Made by a program: the position numbers and the translations under genes. Below are positions 17,860 through 26,260 of a stretch of DNA of 64,000 nt, one piece after another. The stretch comes from Methyloterricola oryzae (lineage in GTDB: Bacteria > Pseudomonadota > Gammaproteobacteria > Methylococcales > Methylococcaceae): positions 1 to 64,000 of the forward strand of contig NZ_JYNS01000013.1 of NCBI RefSeq assembly GCF_000934725.1, written 5' to 3'. The notes below the pieces were generated by a model. That model saw only the letters and a program-made list of their open reading frames with translations, had not been told where the DNA came from and ran no database searches. Position 1 is the stretch's first letter. Each line of letters opens with the position of its first letter.

Positions 17860-18834
17860 ATGAAACTCCAGCAGCTTCGCTACATCTGGGAGATCTCACA
17901 GCACGAGCTCAATGTGTCTGCCACGGCGGACAGCCTGTTCACCTCCCAGCCCGGCATCAGTAAACAGGTCCGCCAGCTCGAGGACGAGCTGGGAATGCGC
18001 ATCTTCGCCCGCAACGGCAAGCACCTGACCGAAGTCACCGAGGCTGGCAAGCAGATCATCGCGCTGGCCGGCGAGATTCTGGGCAAGGTCCAGGATATTC
18101 GCCATATTGCGCAGGAGCACAAGAACGACAAGATTGGCGCGCTGTCCATCGCCACGACGCACACCCAGGCGCGTTACGCCCTGCCCGCCATCGTGCAGGA
18201 ATTCATGCGCCGCTATCCCGGCATCAAGCTGAACATGCATCAGGGCACCCCCACGCAGATCGCGGAGCTGGCCTCCCGCGGCCTGGTCGACATGGCGATC
18301 GCCACGGAAGGCATGGAGTTGTTCGAAAACCTGGTGATGCTGCCCTGCTATGAATGGAACCGCTGTGTCCTGGTGCCGCGGGGCCACCCGCTGACGCTGG
18401 CCAAGGAGCTTCGTCTGGAGGATGTGGCCGCCTATCCCATCATCACGTACGTGTTCGGTTTCACGGGACGCTCACAACTGGACCAGGCTTTTGAAAAGCG
18501 GCGCATACATCCCCAGGTGGCCCTGACGGCGGTGGATGCGGACGTGATCAAGACCTACGTGCGCCTGGGGTTGGGGGTGGGCATCGTGGCGCGCATGGCC
18601 TACGACCCTGTTGCCGACCGCGACCTGGTGCCCTTGGACGCCGGTCACCTGTTTGGCCGCAGTGTCACCAAGATCGGCTTGCGCCGGGACATGTTCGTGC
18701 GCGGGTTCATCTTCGATTTCATTCAACTGTTTGCGCCCCACCTGAACCGTGAATTGGTGGAACAGGCTCTTGCCCTCCGCGAGAAACGCGATCTGGATAG
18801 CCTATTCCGCGATCTCGAACTGCCTGTGCGCTAG
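17860..18834 (+). CDS. cysB: LysR-type regulator CysB
   Basis: Master regulator of cysteine and sulfate assimilation, 324 residues from ATG 17860 (MKLQQLRYIWEI), the standard CysB start and length. The winged HTH shows LNVSATADSLFTSQPGISKQVRQLEDELG and the conserved IFARNGKHLTEVTEAG. The effector domain has IATTHTQARYALP, the sulfate/N-acetylserine site segment diagnostic of CysB and Cbl. It binds DNA as a tetramer with N-acetyl- or O-acetylserine as inducer in characterised relatives. No cys biosynthetic gene is adjacent; the sqr gene in the same window shows that inorganic sulfur metabolism is present. Confidence 0.93.
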   Translation: MKLQQLRYIWEISQHELNVSATADSLFTSQPGISKQVRQLEDELGMRIFARNGKHLTEVTEAGKQIIALAGEILGKVQDIRHIAQEHKNDKIGALSIATTHTQARYALPAIVQEFMRRYPGIKLNMHQGTPTQIAELASRGLVDMAIATEGMELFENLVMLPCYEWNRCVLVPRGHPLTLAKELRLEDVAAYPIITYVFGFTGRSQLDQAFEKRRIHPQVALTAVDADVIKTYVRLGLGVGIVARMAYDPVADRDLVPLDAGHLFGRSVTKIGLRRDMFVRGFIFDFIQLFAPHLNRELVEQALALREKRDLDSLFRDLELPVR

Positions 18835-18859
18835 ATGCAAGGCGCGGTGCAGCGTGTTC

Positions 18860-18889
18860 TCGCCAGGTCCGACGGTGGGGTCCTGGCGA
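18860..18889. terminator. Stem-loop between convergent cysB and secreted-protein gene
   Basis: TCGCCAGG pairs with CCTGGCGA over 8 bp around a 14-nt loop, 26 bases after the cysB stop and 19 bases beyond the end of the convergent minus-strand gene. No T-run follows on either strand; likely a shared 3'-end structure. Confidence 0.5.
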
Positions 18890-18907
18890 ATGGGCACGGT
18901 TCTCGAT

Positions 18908-19843
18908 TTACCAGCTCATGTTCGCGCCGCCAGCCGCGTTGACGGTGATGAGGAAGGCCTGGTAGTTGTCGCCTTCGAAGAATGAGCCAGGTACGTCGAT
19001 TTTGGCGTATTTCGTCCCTTTGCGGCAGAACTCGCGGCGGTAGCTGGTGTCCGCCGTGAGCGGATCGAACAGGGGCCCGAAATAACCCTGAACGCCTTCG
19101 ACCCCGATGGACGCGCTGGCGTGGACGTTGGCGCCGTAGGCGCGTTCGATCTCGCCGCAGTAGCGGTAGTCCATGGCCACGACAAACGTGAGTGTGTGCC
19201 CCGTACTGTTGTCGATGTAGAGAAATCCTTTGGCGAATGCATCGCTGAGAGACTCGGCCGGCCCGTATTTCCGCTTGAGGGCAACTTCTCCCTCGGCTTT
19301 GGCGCTGACCCTGATGACTTCGTCGCCACCACAGGCGCCGCGGCGGCCCTTGCGCCAGTCATTATCGTCCCAGTCGTCTTTCTGGTAGCGCCAGGCGTAG
19401 GATGATCGGCCCCCGAGGCCAAGCGAGGCGCCGTAATTGCCAAAGAACAGGTTCTGGCCGTCGCCCAGGGGAAGGTCGTTAAGGTCTTGCCATTGGATGA
19501 GGCCTCCCGAGATGACCGCCGCGTGCGACTTGGCTTTTGCCTTTGCTTTGCCGCTCGCGAACTGAATCGGCTGGTTATCACCGCCAGGCAGCCAGTCATC
19601 GTCGAAATCCCCCTGCAAGGAGAGATACTCCGTATCGAATCGGGGATCACCGTAGGGGACGACGTATTCCTTGTATTCCCTCCCATCTTCTTTCTGCACC
19701 GTCTTAACGATGCTGATGATGCACACCCGCGCGTCCGCCTCGGCCTCGTACTCGGCCTCATCGCCGCCGGCTGTGGCTGAAACCGGGAGCGCCAATGCCG
19801 CTGCGCTTATCAAGGCGGCCATTCCCAGGTTTTGAGTTTTCAT
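18908..19843 (-). CDS. Secreted protein of unknown function
   Basis: A 311-residue protein with a clear signal peptide (MKTQNLGMAALISAAALALPVSATA, cleavage near residue 25). The start is set by an AAGGAGG ribosome-binding site five bases upstream. The mature part begins with an acidic stretch (GGDEAEYEAEADA), has a KAKAKAK-type basic patch near residue 100 and Asp/Trp-rich DDWDDNDWRKGRR near 165, and five or so scattered cysteines that may form disulfides. I recognise no domain. It is the last gene of a minus-strand run of exported proteins that includes the giant multicopper oxidase. Confidence 0.7.
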   Translation of the reverse strand: MKTQNLGMAALISAAALALPVSATAGGDEAEYEAEADARVCIISIVKTVQKEDGREYKEYVVPYGDPRFDTEYLSLQGDFDDDWLPGGDNQPIQFASGKAKAKAKSHAAVISGGLIQWQDLNDLPLGDGQNLFFGNYGASLGLGGRSSYAWRYQKDDWDDNDWRKGRRGACGGDEVIRVSAKAEGEVALKRKYGPAESLSDAFAKGFLYIDNSTGHTLTFVVAMDYRYCGEIERAYGANVHASASIGVEGVQGYFGPLFDPLTADTSYRREFCRKGTKYAKIDVPGSFFEGDNYQAFLITVNAAGGANMSW

Positions 19844-19937
19844 AAAACCTCCTTCATTGAACCAGAAGTAAAAAAATCGGTGACGAGCATACCGTCTCGG
19901 AATAGCCTTCCCTGGCGCCGGTCACATGCAACCCCCC

Positions 19938-20399
19938 TTACTGCAGCAAGGAGGTCCGGAATAGCCGGCCCCAGGGAAAGTTCGCTCCGATCTGGCATTG
20001 CCGCCGGGCAGTTCTGCGTGCCCGTGCGGCGACGGCCCGCAGGGTGGCGGGCGGGGTGGCGCTGGTGCGCAGCGTATTGAAATCCGCCTCGGTGATGATG
20101 CGGTTGGTCACCCGATCACGGTATGTATTGATCACGTCCAGCACGCAGGAACAGGTAAAGACATCCCGCGGGCGCGCCCGTGGCGCTGCATCCACCGCTC
20201 GGGTTTGGGTGACGCAGTCGCCGGTCCATTGATTGACGGTCGCCGCGCGGAAGCGCGCGTTGGTGCTCGGCACCGGCAGTTCGGCTTCCGCTGGCGTCAC
20301 GGTTTCCTCCTGTTCGGCGGCCGGCGGGGGCGGCACGACTTCGGCTTGAGTGAGCGTCGAAAATAGCAGCGCCAGTAACAAGGTCGTCAGGTATCTCAT
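19938..20399 (-). CDS. Small secreted protein of unknown function
   Basis: A 153-residue protein with a signal peptide (MRYLTTLLLALLFSTLTQA). A Pro/Glu-rich linker (VVPPPPAAEQEETVTPAEAELPVP) leads to a compact C-terminal region with four cysteines: one in GDCVTQ, two in TCSC and one in RRQCQI. No CXXCH heme motif is present. GAGG lies nine bases before the start. The gene ends about 95 bases before the next minus-strand gene and starts 65 bases after the giant oxidase stop, so co-export or an accessory role to the oxidase is possible but unproven. Confidence 0.65.
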   Translation of the reverse strand: MRYLTTLLLALLFSTLTQAEVVPPPPAAEQEETVTPAEAELPVPSTNARFRAATVNQWTGDCVTQTRAVDAAPRARPRDVFTCSCVLDVINTYRDRVTNRIITEADFNTLRTSATPPATLRAVAARARRTARRQCQIGANFPWGRLFRTSLLQ

Positions 20400-20464
20400 G
20401 GCTGCATTACCTCGATGTCAGAATTCTCATGTTTCATGCTCCTAAAGGCTCATCAATGCCGGAC

Positions 20465-23400
20465 TCATGGGTTGACGCGCAGGATGCCCCAGATGCCAGC
20501 GTCGAAACCGAAGGACGCCTGATCGCGGAACAGATAATCGCCGACGGCCCCTTCAGGCCCGCCCGCTTGCCCAAGCACCATGTTGAAATGATTGGCGGGC
20601 CCATGTCCGGCTTGAGCCCCGTACCATTCACTGGTCGGGTTTGTGCCAATGGCTGCCGAACCGACACTGCCTGAAGCTACATAAGGTGCTTCGGACCAGG
20701 CGTGGCCATGGACCTGGAATGCGTGGTTGCGCGGGTGACCTCCCGGCTGAAGGACGCGGAAACGCACTTCCTGCCCTCGGATGGCTGTGAAAACCGGTGT
20801 TTGCGGATCGTTGTTGCCGGTAATGCTGTTATGCAGCACGTCGCTGAGTTCTTCATCGTTGTTCAGCTCGAAAGCCCTGGCAGGGGTATAGCCGCGGCGG
20901 AACCAGAGGGGTTCGCTGCGGTAATTCACCGCCTTGTTGCCGGAGTCCTCCGCATCGTCGGAAACCAGGGAGGGAATCGGGAAGCCGGTGGCGTCTCGCA
21001 GCTGGATATCGTCCTGCATCAGGACCACCAGGTCGCGGAAGCTTCCCGCGTTGTTGGGTTTGGTGACGGTGGCCGCCGTGCGGGTGCTGGTGTCGGTCAC
21101 CCAGGTCGACCCATACGGTTCAACGATAAGGGCGCCGATCAGTCCCTTGTGCGAGTGCTTGATGGGCTCGGCTGGCATCAAATTGGTGGCGCCGAACTCG
21201 ACCGGGGTTGCTACCAGCTGATTGCTGCCGTTGACCGCAAGATGACCGGCATACCAGCGGTACTTGAACGCCCGGTTGGGGCCCGCGGTCTGCGTGGCAT
21301 ACTGGTTCTTGCCCACATTCACGCCGTTGTAGCGCCCTACGTCGAAGGCAAGCAGCTGCGGGTGAAGGCCCACATTGACCGAGGTATTGACTTCATTCAA
21401 GTTGAAGCCTTCCACGATCATGGGCGCCAGATTGTGGGCGTCTGGGTCCGTCAGGCTCGTCGGCAGGGTGTTGCGGAGCGTGACCTCGACGCAGTCTCCC
21501 GCCGCCGCCCGAAGGATCAGGGGCTCAATGGGCGCGTTGGATTTCAGGCGATACTGGTAGCTGCTTCCGACTTGCACGACCTCCACGTCTTCTTCCAGCG
21601 CGAGGACCAGGGCATAGGGGTCGTGCAGCGGGCCGGGATGTCCAGGAAAATTGCCGACGCGGTTGTTGTAGACCAGGCTGCGCTGTCCGCCCAGTGCCGT
21701 AACCTGGGGCAGGGCGGTGTTGGCGGCGAGGGCGTAAACCATGTAGCTCCGCAGGTTGGCGCCCACCGGACAGACGCCATTGAAGCTGGACGCATTGGTG
21801 ACCTTGGACTGATAGCTGCCCGAGGCCGGCACAGCGTTGTTGGGCAGCTGCTTAAGGTCCGTCTGAGCCTTGTCGTAGGCGCGCATGATGCCCCAGACAC
21901 CATTCCAGAAGCCGTCGGTGGATGAATCGACGGTGTACAGATAATCCTGGAACTGGGCGGCTGTCACCCCTGTCTCGGTAGGGACGATGGAGCCCAGGAA
22001 CTCGAAGTGCTCGGAAATGCCATTCATCTTGGCATTCCGCCAGCCGGAGTTGGGGTCGTTGGGCTGGTCCAGCCACTTGATGCCGTGAATCGTGGTGATA
22101 TGGCCTTCCTCCTGGCCTCCGACCAGTGTCCGGATCTGGATCTTGTCGTTCTTGTAGGCGCGCAGCAGCGGCGTGAAGGGGTCTCCCGGCAAGGCCCCGG
22201 CGCGAGCCGGGTAGAATGAAGGCTGTGAATTCAGGGCCGTGATGGGACGGGTTACGTCAGAGCGCAGGGCGAAGGACAAATCGCCCGCCGTGCCGCTGGC
22301 CTGGGCGCAACTGGTGGTGGTCGCGCCAGTTATTCCGCAGTTGGCATTCTGCAGGATGCGCAGGGCGAGGGGCTCGTTGCGGTAATTGACGGTGAATGTG
22401 CCGGTGTCGGCCGCCGAGATGGCTTCCGGACAGGGAGGTTGGCCGCCGCCCGGGCACTCCGCCAGTTTCTCCACCAGCAAAGGCAGCTGCGGATTGGTTT
22501 CCTCCTTGGCGGGGGGATTGATCACGTTGACCGGATCGGGAACAGGATTCTGCCAAGTGCCGCCAGCTCCGGCCTTGTAGGCCGGCTGGAAGTCGGACAT
22601 TTCCAGCAGAAACTCGCGGTAGCTGTTGCTCGAAGGGTTTGTGTGGATATCCGCCCGCCAACTGGTGGGCCCGCCGTCGCCGCGGCTGCCGAGGGTAACG
22701 CCTGTTTCCGAGTCCTTCCAGGTCGAGCCGGTCGGCTCGATCACCAGGCCGGCATACAGGCCCGCTTGCTGATGGGTGGAGGGGCCATAATGGTCATGGG
22801 TGTAGACCGTGCGCAGGGTGCGGTCATAGCCCGAGTTGCCCACCACGGAATCGGCGTACCAGCGCTGGGCGATAATCTGCGCTCCCAGGGCCAGGGGTTG
22901 ACCCTCCGCATCGGTGACGGCCAGACCACTAAACTCCGAGCTGGTGGTCGGAGACAGCGGCGTCGCCGCCGGATTGTGCGTGGCGTTATAGGCGTTGATG
23001 GCGTTGATGCGCTCCCGCACCTCCTGCGGGGCAAACCCGGCGTCCTCATAGTTCCAGCCGTTGCCTGCTCCATCCGAAGCAGTCACGTCGAACTTCACCA
23101 GGTGGATATGCTGCCCGGTGATGTCCGTGGGGGTGCGAACCTGGAAGTCGTCCAGCTTGTATTCCTTGGGCAGCAGGTTGGCCAACTGATAGGTGATGCA
23201 GTCGCCGCTGTTAGCGCGGAAGAACAGGGGCTCCGGTGCCTTGGTGCCGTTGACGAAGGCCGCGACGTCCTGGAACAGGGACAGCATGCGGCTCTGAGGG
23301 AAATGCCAGCCGAGTTTGTTCAACTTCATGTCCAACTGTATGTGCGCGCCCTTGTAGGTTCTGGGCGTGCCTACGCCGGCGCCCTGGTCGTTCACGCAGG

Positions 23401-25603
23401 GGTCCGCGTATGGAGCGCCTGGCGCCCTTGGGCGCCCGTTGGTCACGAATTTCAGCGCGCTGCCCTCAGGGGTGAAGGAGTCGTGCACGCGCAGCTCGTG
23501 GAAATCCATGGCCACGTCCTCGATAGCCGTGCCTACCTCAGGCAGCCATGCGACTTGGAGCGTCTCGCTCTCCTTGCTCATGTCCAAGGGCCCAAGTGGG
23601 GGTGCGAGGGATTCGCCGCCCAGCACCACATGGCGCGGCAGCCCCCCGTCGAACAAGGTATCCAGGGGCGGATGGGGCGGGCGGTGTCCCGCCACGCCCG
23701 GAATGAAGAAGGGGTAGCCCGGGTTCTTGTGCGCTGCGACCGCCGCGGCCAGATCGTTCTCCTTGATCTGGCCGGTGGCCGGGTCGATGCTCACGACCGC
23801 CGGCATGGGGGCCATGGCGAGTGTCGGGATCGGAACCAGGGCGGGAATGGGAGTTCCGCTCTTGATCTCGTTGTCCGGCAAGGCGCGTGACTGGGCGGCG
23901 GGTTTGCCGTCGGCTAGCTCGTAAGGAGCCGTGTGGAAGCTGCCCCCACTCACTTCGAGCCGCGTTCCTGCTTCGAAGGTGTCGTGCACCCGCCACAGGG
24001 CCCACATGCCCTGGGCGAAGTGCGGGTAGAAGTGGCAGTGGAAGATGGAGTCGCCCACGGTCTGGTTGCGGTTGCCGCTGCCGTTATAGGTGATCTCATA
24101 GTTGTAGTGGCTGCCTGGCCCCACCGCCTGGCTGTCCATGTAAGCGGAGCCGTCGCTGTCCGGCGTGTACAGCCATTGATGGGCATGCAGATGAAAAATG
24201 TGGTGTTCCTTCGGCCCCGCATGAATATTGCGGAACTTGACGTGATCGCCCAGATAGCTGTGATGAACGTTGGAAGGATCGTCCGGGTAGAAAGCCTTGG
24301 TAGCTTTGGCCCCGAACAGCGCGGAATGAGAGGCGATGAAGCCGCTCGGGGAATGGTCATTGGCCTGTGCCGGAGTCATCTCGTAAAGCCCTTCGCTGGC
24401 GGGCACATCCACCACCATGGCCGGATCTCCCACGGCCCAGGATGTCAGGAAGAACTCCTCGTACTTGCACTCGTTGCAGTCTTTCATGGGGCCGACGCCC
24501 AGGCGGTTGGCCAGGACCTCCGAACCCGCGCCGCCGACGCCGTAGTTGATGGCGAAGCCGTCGCGCACACTATGCAGGGTGTGGGAAAGTACCGGATCTT
24601 CGTACAGGGCGTTGAACGCCTGGATGGCCTTGATTTCATCGTGGAAGATCACCGTGAATTCACGGAAAGGCTCTTCCCGGGGGCGGCTGGCCTTCGCGCC
24701 TGGGGCCTGGGCAACTGTCTTGTTTGGCTCTGAAACCGGGTTGGCCGGATAGTCATAGATCAGATTGCCCCGGTTTGGTCCGGTGATGACGGCGTTGAGG
24801 TCGGAGTGGACGATCTCGCTGCCGCTCAGCATGTTGACGATGGGCAGCCCCGATTTTCCTTCCTGGCTCCAGGGACTGCCGGCGGGATAAAGCGCCCCGT
24901 AATTGATCTGGGGATGTCCGTCGCCCATGCTTCCCGTGGAGGCCAGGCGCATCTCCTCCTCATTCAACTGGCTGCGATACCACTCCGAACCTGCGGGTTC
25001 CACGTTGACGGCGCCGAACAGTCCAAGAGCCAATCCGGCCCCGTTGCCTTCGCCGCCTGTGGTGGCCGCGGTGCTGTACAGGAGGTAGCCGCCCTCTCTC
25101 TCCGCGTACAGCGTGTAGGTGGCTGCCTGGCCGGGGGTCACCAGGCTGCTGTTATTTTTGCCTACGTTGGAGCCGTCCGAGTCGATCCCGCCAACCAGCG
25201 GTAAGCCGATGACGTGGACCGAGGCGGAGCGCGTGGCGGGCTGGTTGTCCAGAGGGGACGGCGCTAATAGGTTGGTGAAATGAATCTCCAGGCAGTCCCC
25301 CACGTTGGCGCGCAGCACCAGCGGGCGGGGTCTTTTGTCGGCGCGCAGGCGGACATGGCCAGGAATCGCCGCGCCCCCGGCGGACAATGGGAGCCCGGCA
25401 TCGTCGACTACGTCACGCTTGAGTGCGTAGATCATGCCGGCCGGGTTGAAGGCACCCAGGCGGTTGTAGCTGAAAACCTGGTCCAGCGCTACAACATTGG
25501 CGGTGATGGTCCGGGCGCAGCTGACGGCGGCGGTGGCGGGGGCTGCGGCAGTGCTCAGCAGCAGGGCCAGGAGGGTGGCAGCACAAGGAACTCGGTCAAT
25601 CAC
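20465..25603 (-). CDS. Giant MofA-like multicopper oxidase (1712 aa)
   Basis: Exported multi-cupredoxin oxidase whose size and layout resemble MofA, the manganese-oxidation-associated protein of Leptothrix (about 1660 residues). I start at GTG 25603, preceded by AGAGGA seven bases upstream and followed by a signal peptide (CAATLLALLLSTAAAPATA). A full copper centre is visible: HHIFHLHAHQW, then HCHFYPHFAQGMW (His522-Cys523-His524), giving T1 and T2/T3 ligands. Additional cupredoxin copies show partial sites: HIHLVKF, YTHDHYGPS, TTIHGIKW and a C-terminal QVHGHAW whose closing region lacks the HCH motif. Likely role is periplasmic or extracellular metal or phenol oxidation; Mn(II) as substrate is inference. 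Confidence 0.82.
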   Translation of the reverse strand: MIDRVPCAATLLALLLSTAAAPATAAVSCARTITANVVALDQVFSYNRLGAFNPAGMIYALKRDVVDDAGLPLSAGGAAIPGHVRLRADKRPRPLVLRANVGDCLEIHFTNLLAPSPLDNQPATRSASVHVIGLPLVGGIDSDGSNVGKNNSSLVTPGQAATYTLYAEREGGYLLYSTAATTGGEGNGAGLALGLFGAVNVEPAGSEWYRSQLNEEEMRLASTGSMGDGHPQINYGALYPAGSPWSQEGKSGLPIVNMLSGSEIVHSDLNAVITGPNRGNLIYDYPANPVSEPNKTVAQAPGAKASRPREEPFREFTVIFHDEIKAIQAFNALYEDPVLSHTLHSVRDGFAINYGVGGAGSEVLANRLGVGPMKDCNECKYEEFFLTSWAVGDPAMVVDVPASEGLYEMTPAQANDHSPSGFIASHSALFGAKATKAFYPDDPSNVHHSYLGDHVKFRNIHAGPKEHHIFHLHAHQWLYTPDSDGSAYMDSQAVGPGSHYNYEITYNGSGNRNQTVGDSIFHCHFYPHFAQGMWALWRVHDTFEAGTRLEVSGGSFHTAPYELADGKPAAQSRALPDNEIKSGTPIPALVPIPTLAMAPMPAVVSIDPATGQIKENDLAAAVAAHKNPGYPFFIPGVAGHRPPHPPLDTLFDGGLPRHVVLGGESLAPPLGPLDMSKESETLQVAWLPEVGTAIEDVAMDFHELRVHDSFTPEGSALKFVTNGRPRAPGAPYADPCVNDQGAGVGTPRTYKGAHIQLDMKLNKLGWHFPQSRMLSLFQDVAAFVNGTKAPEPLFFRANSGDCITYQLANLLPKEYKLDDFQVRTPTDITGQHIHLVKFDVTASDGAGNGWNYEDAGFAPQEVRERINAINAYNATHNPAATPLSPTTSSEFSGLAVTDAEGQPLALGAQIIAQRWYADSVVGNSGYDRTLRTVYTHDHYGPSTHQQAGLYAGLVIEPTGSTWKDSETGVTLGSRGDGGPTSWRADIHTNPSSNSYREFLLEMSDFQPAYKAGAGGTWQNPVPDPVNVINPPAKEETNPQLPLLVEKLAECPGGGQPPCPEAISAADTGTFTVNYRNEPLALRILQNANCGITGATTTSCAQASGTAGDLSFALRSDVTRPITALNSQPSFYPARAGALPGDPFTPLLRAYKNDKIQIRTLVGGQEEGHITTIHGIKWLDQPNDPNSGWRNAKMNGISEHFEFLGSIVPTETGVTAAQFQDYLYTVDSSTDGFWNGVWGIMRAYDKAQTDLKQLPNNAVPASGSYQSKVTNASSFNGVCPVGANLRSYMVYALAANTALPQVTALGGQRSLVYNNRVGNFPGHPGPLHDPYALVLALEEDVEVVQVGSSYQYRLKSNAPIEPLILRAAAGDCVEVTLRNTLPTSLTDPDAHNLAPMIVEGFNLNEVNTSVNVGLHPQLLAFDVGRYNGVNVGKNQYATQTAGPNRAFKYRWYAGHLAVNGSNQLVATPVEFGATNLMPAEPIKHSHKGLIGALIVEPYGSTWVTDTSTRTAATVTKPNNAGSFRDLVVLMQDDIQLRDATGFPIPSLVSDDAEDSGNKAVNYRSEPLWFRRGYTPARAFELNNDEELSDVLHNSITGNNDPQTPVFTAIRGQEVRFRVLQPGGHPRNHAFQVHGHAWSEAPYVASGSVGSAAIGTNPTSEWYGAQAGHGPANHFNMVLGQAGGPEGAVGDYLFRDQASFGFDAGIWGILRVNP

Positions 25604-26260
25604 GGACGTATCCTCTTCATCAAAAATGGAGCACGCACGAAACAATGGCTTACCCCTCGCCACGTGGGACGGCGGGCGCGCCAGAAGAAGCTTTTGGATG
25701 CACACGGCCTATCCAAAAACGTGCCATGGCCCGTTTTGTGAGTTGATTCTGTCGTTTATCGGCGACGCTTGCTGTTCGGGTGGGTGGAGCGAGGATGTGC
25801 TGTAAAGAAAACTTTACAGGTGAGTGGTCTTAGTTTGGTGTTGGTAATTTCCGCAAATGCAGCTCGCGTGGTCGAGAAATAGTCAATAAGGGTGGTTACT
25901 TAGGTGATGAGACCGGCCTGGTTAATTCGTGTCGGCAGAGGAAGTTTCGATTGGAAACGACCGGACACTATGTCACAAAAATGATACGGTTAAGCCTGGG
26001 ATAACGGGGATGAGTTGGGGGAAGGCTAAGCAATATACCTAATACTGTGATGGCGGCCAGGAGCGCCGGGACCCATTTTCCCTAACGTTCATGGGTTTAT
26101 GAAATGCCCATAATGCCAGGAATTGCCGGGAGCGCGTGTGCGGGCGGAGTTTGGAACGCTTTTGCCATATGTCACAATAATGTGACATATAAGAAAAATT
26201 CATGGGAATAGCTTAGGGAGAAGCAGGCTGCGCGCAATCAGCCGGGCTGATCAGGAGAGA
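25604..26260. other. 657-bp regulatory gap upstream of the giant oxidase
   Basis: AT-richer than its surroundings and without credible genes on either strand. It holds a perfect 24-bp palindrome (26167-26190) and a weaker copy of its left half (25971-25988). The length suggests a substantial promoter region or untranslated leader for the minus-strand oxidase gene. Confidence 0.5.
26167..26190. promoter_or_regulatory. Perfect 24-bp palindrome, candidate operator
   Basis: ATATGTCACA and TGTGACATAT form a perfect 10-bp inverted repeat with an ATAA spacer. The half-sites are oriented TCACA outward-in, opposite to the CRP arrangement (TGTGA-N6-TCACA), so it is not a canonical CRP site. It lies 564 bases upstream of the oxidase start and 71 bases after the end of the beta-propeller gene. 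Related, less perfect sites occur elsewhere in the window. Confidence 0.55.

Noticed and set aside
22439-23890. 483-residue plus-strand frame inside the giant oxidase
   Set aside because: No signal peptide, start signal or domain; the overlapping minus-strand frame has clear cupredoxin motifs.
26167-26190. CRP binding site
   Set aside because: The half-sites are TCACA-N4-TGTGA, the reverse arrangement and wrong spacing for CRP (TGTGA-N6-TCACA).
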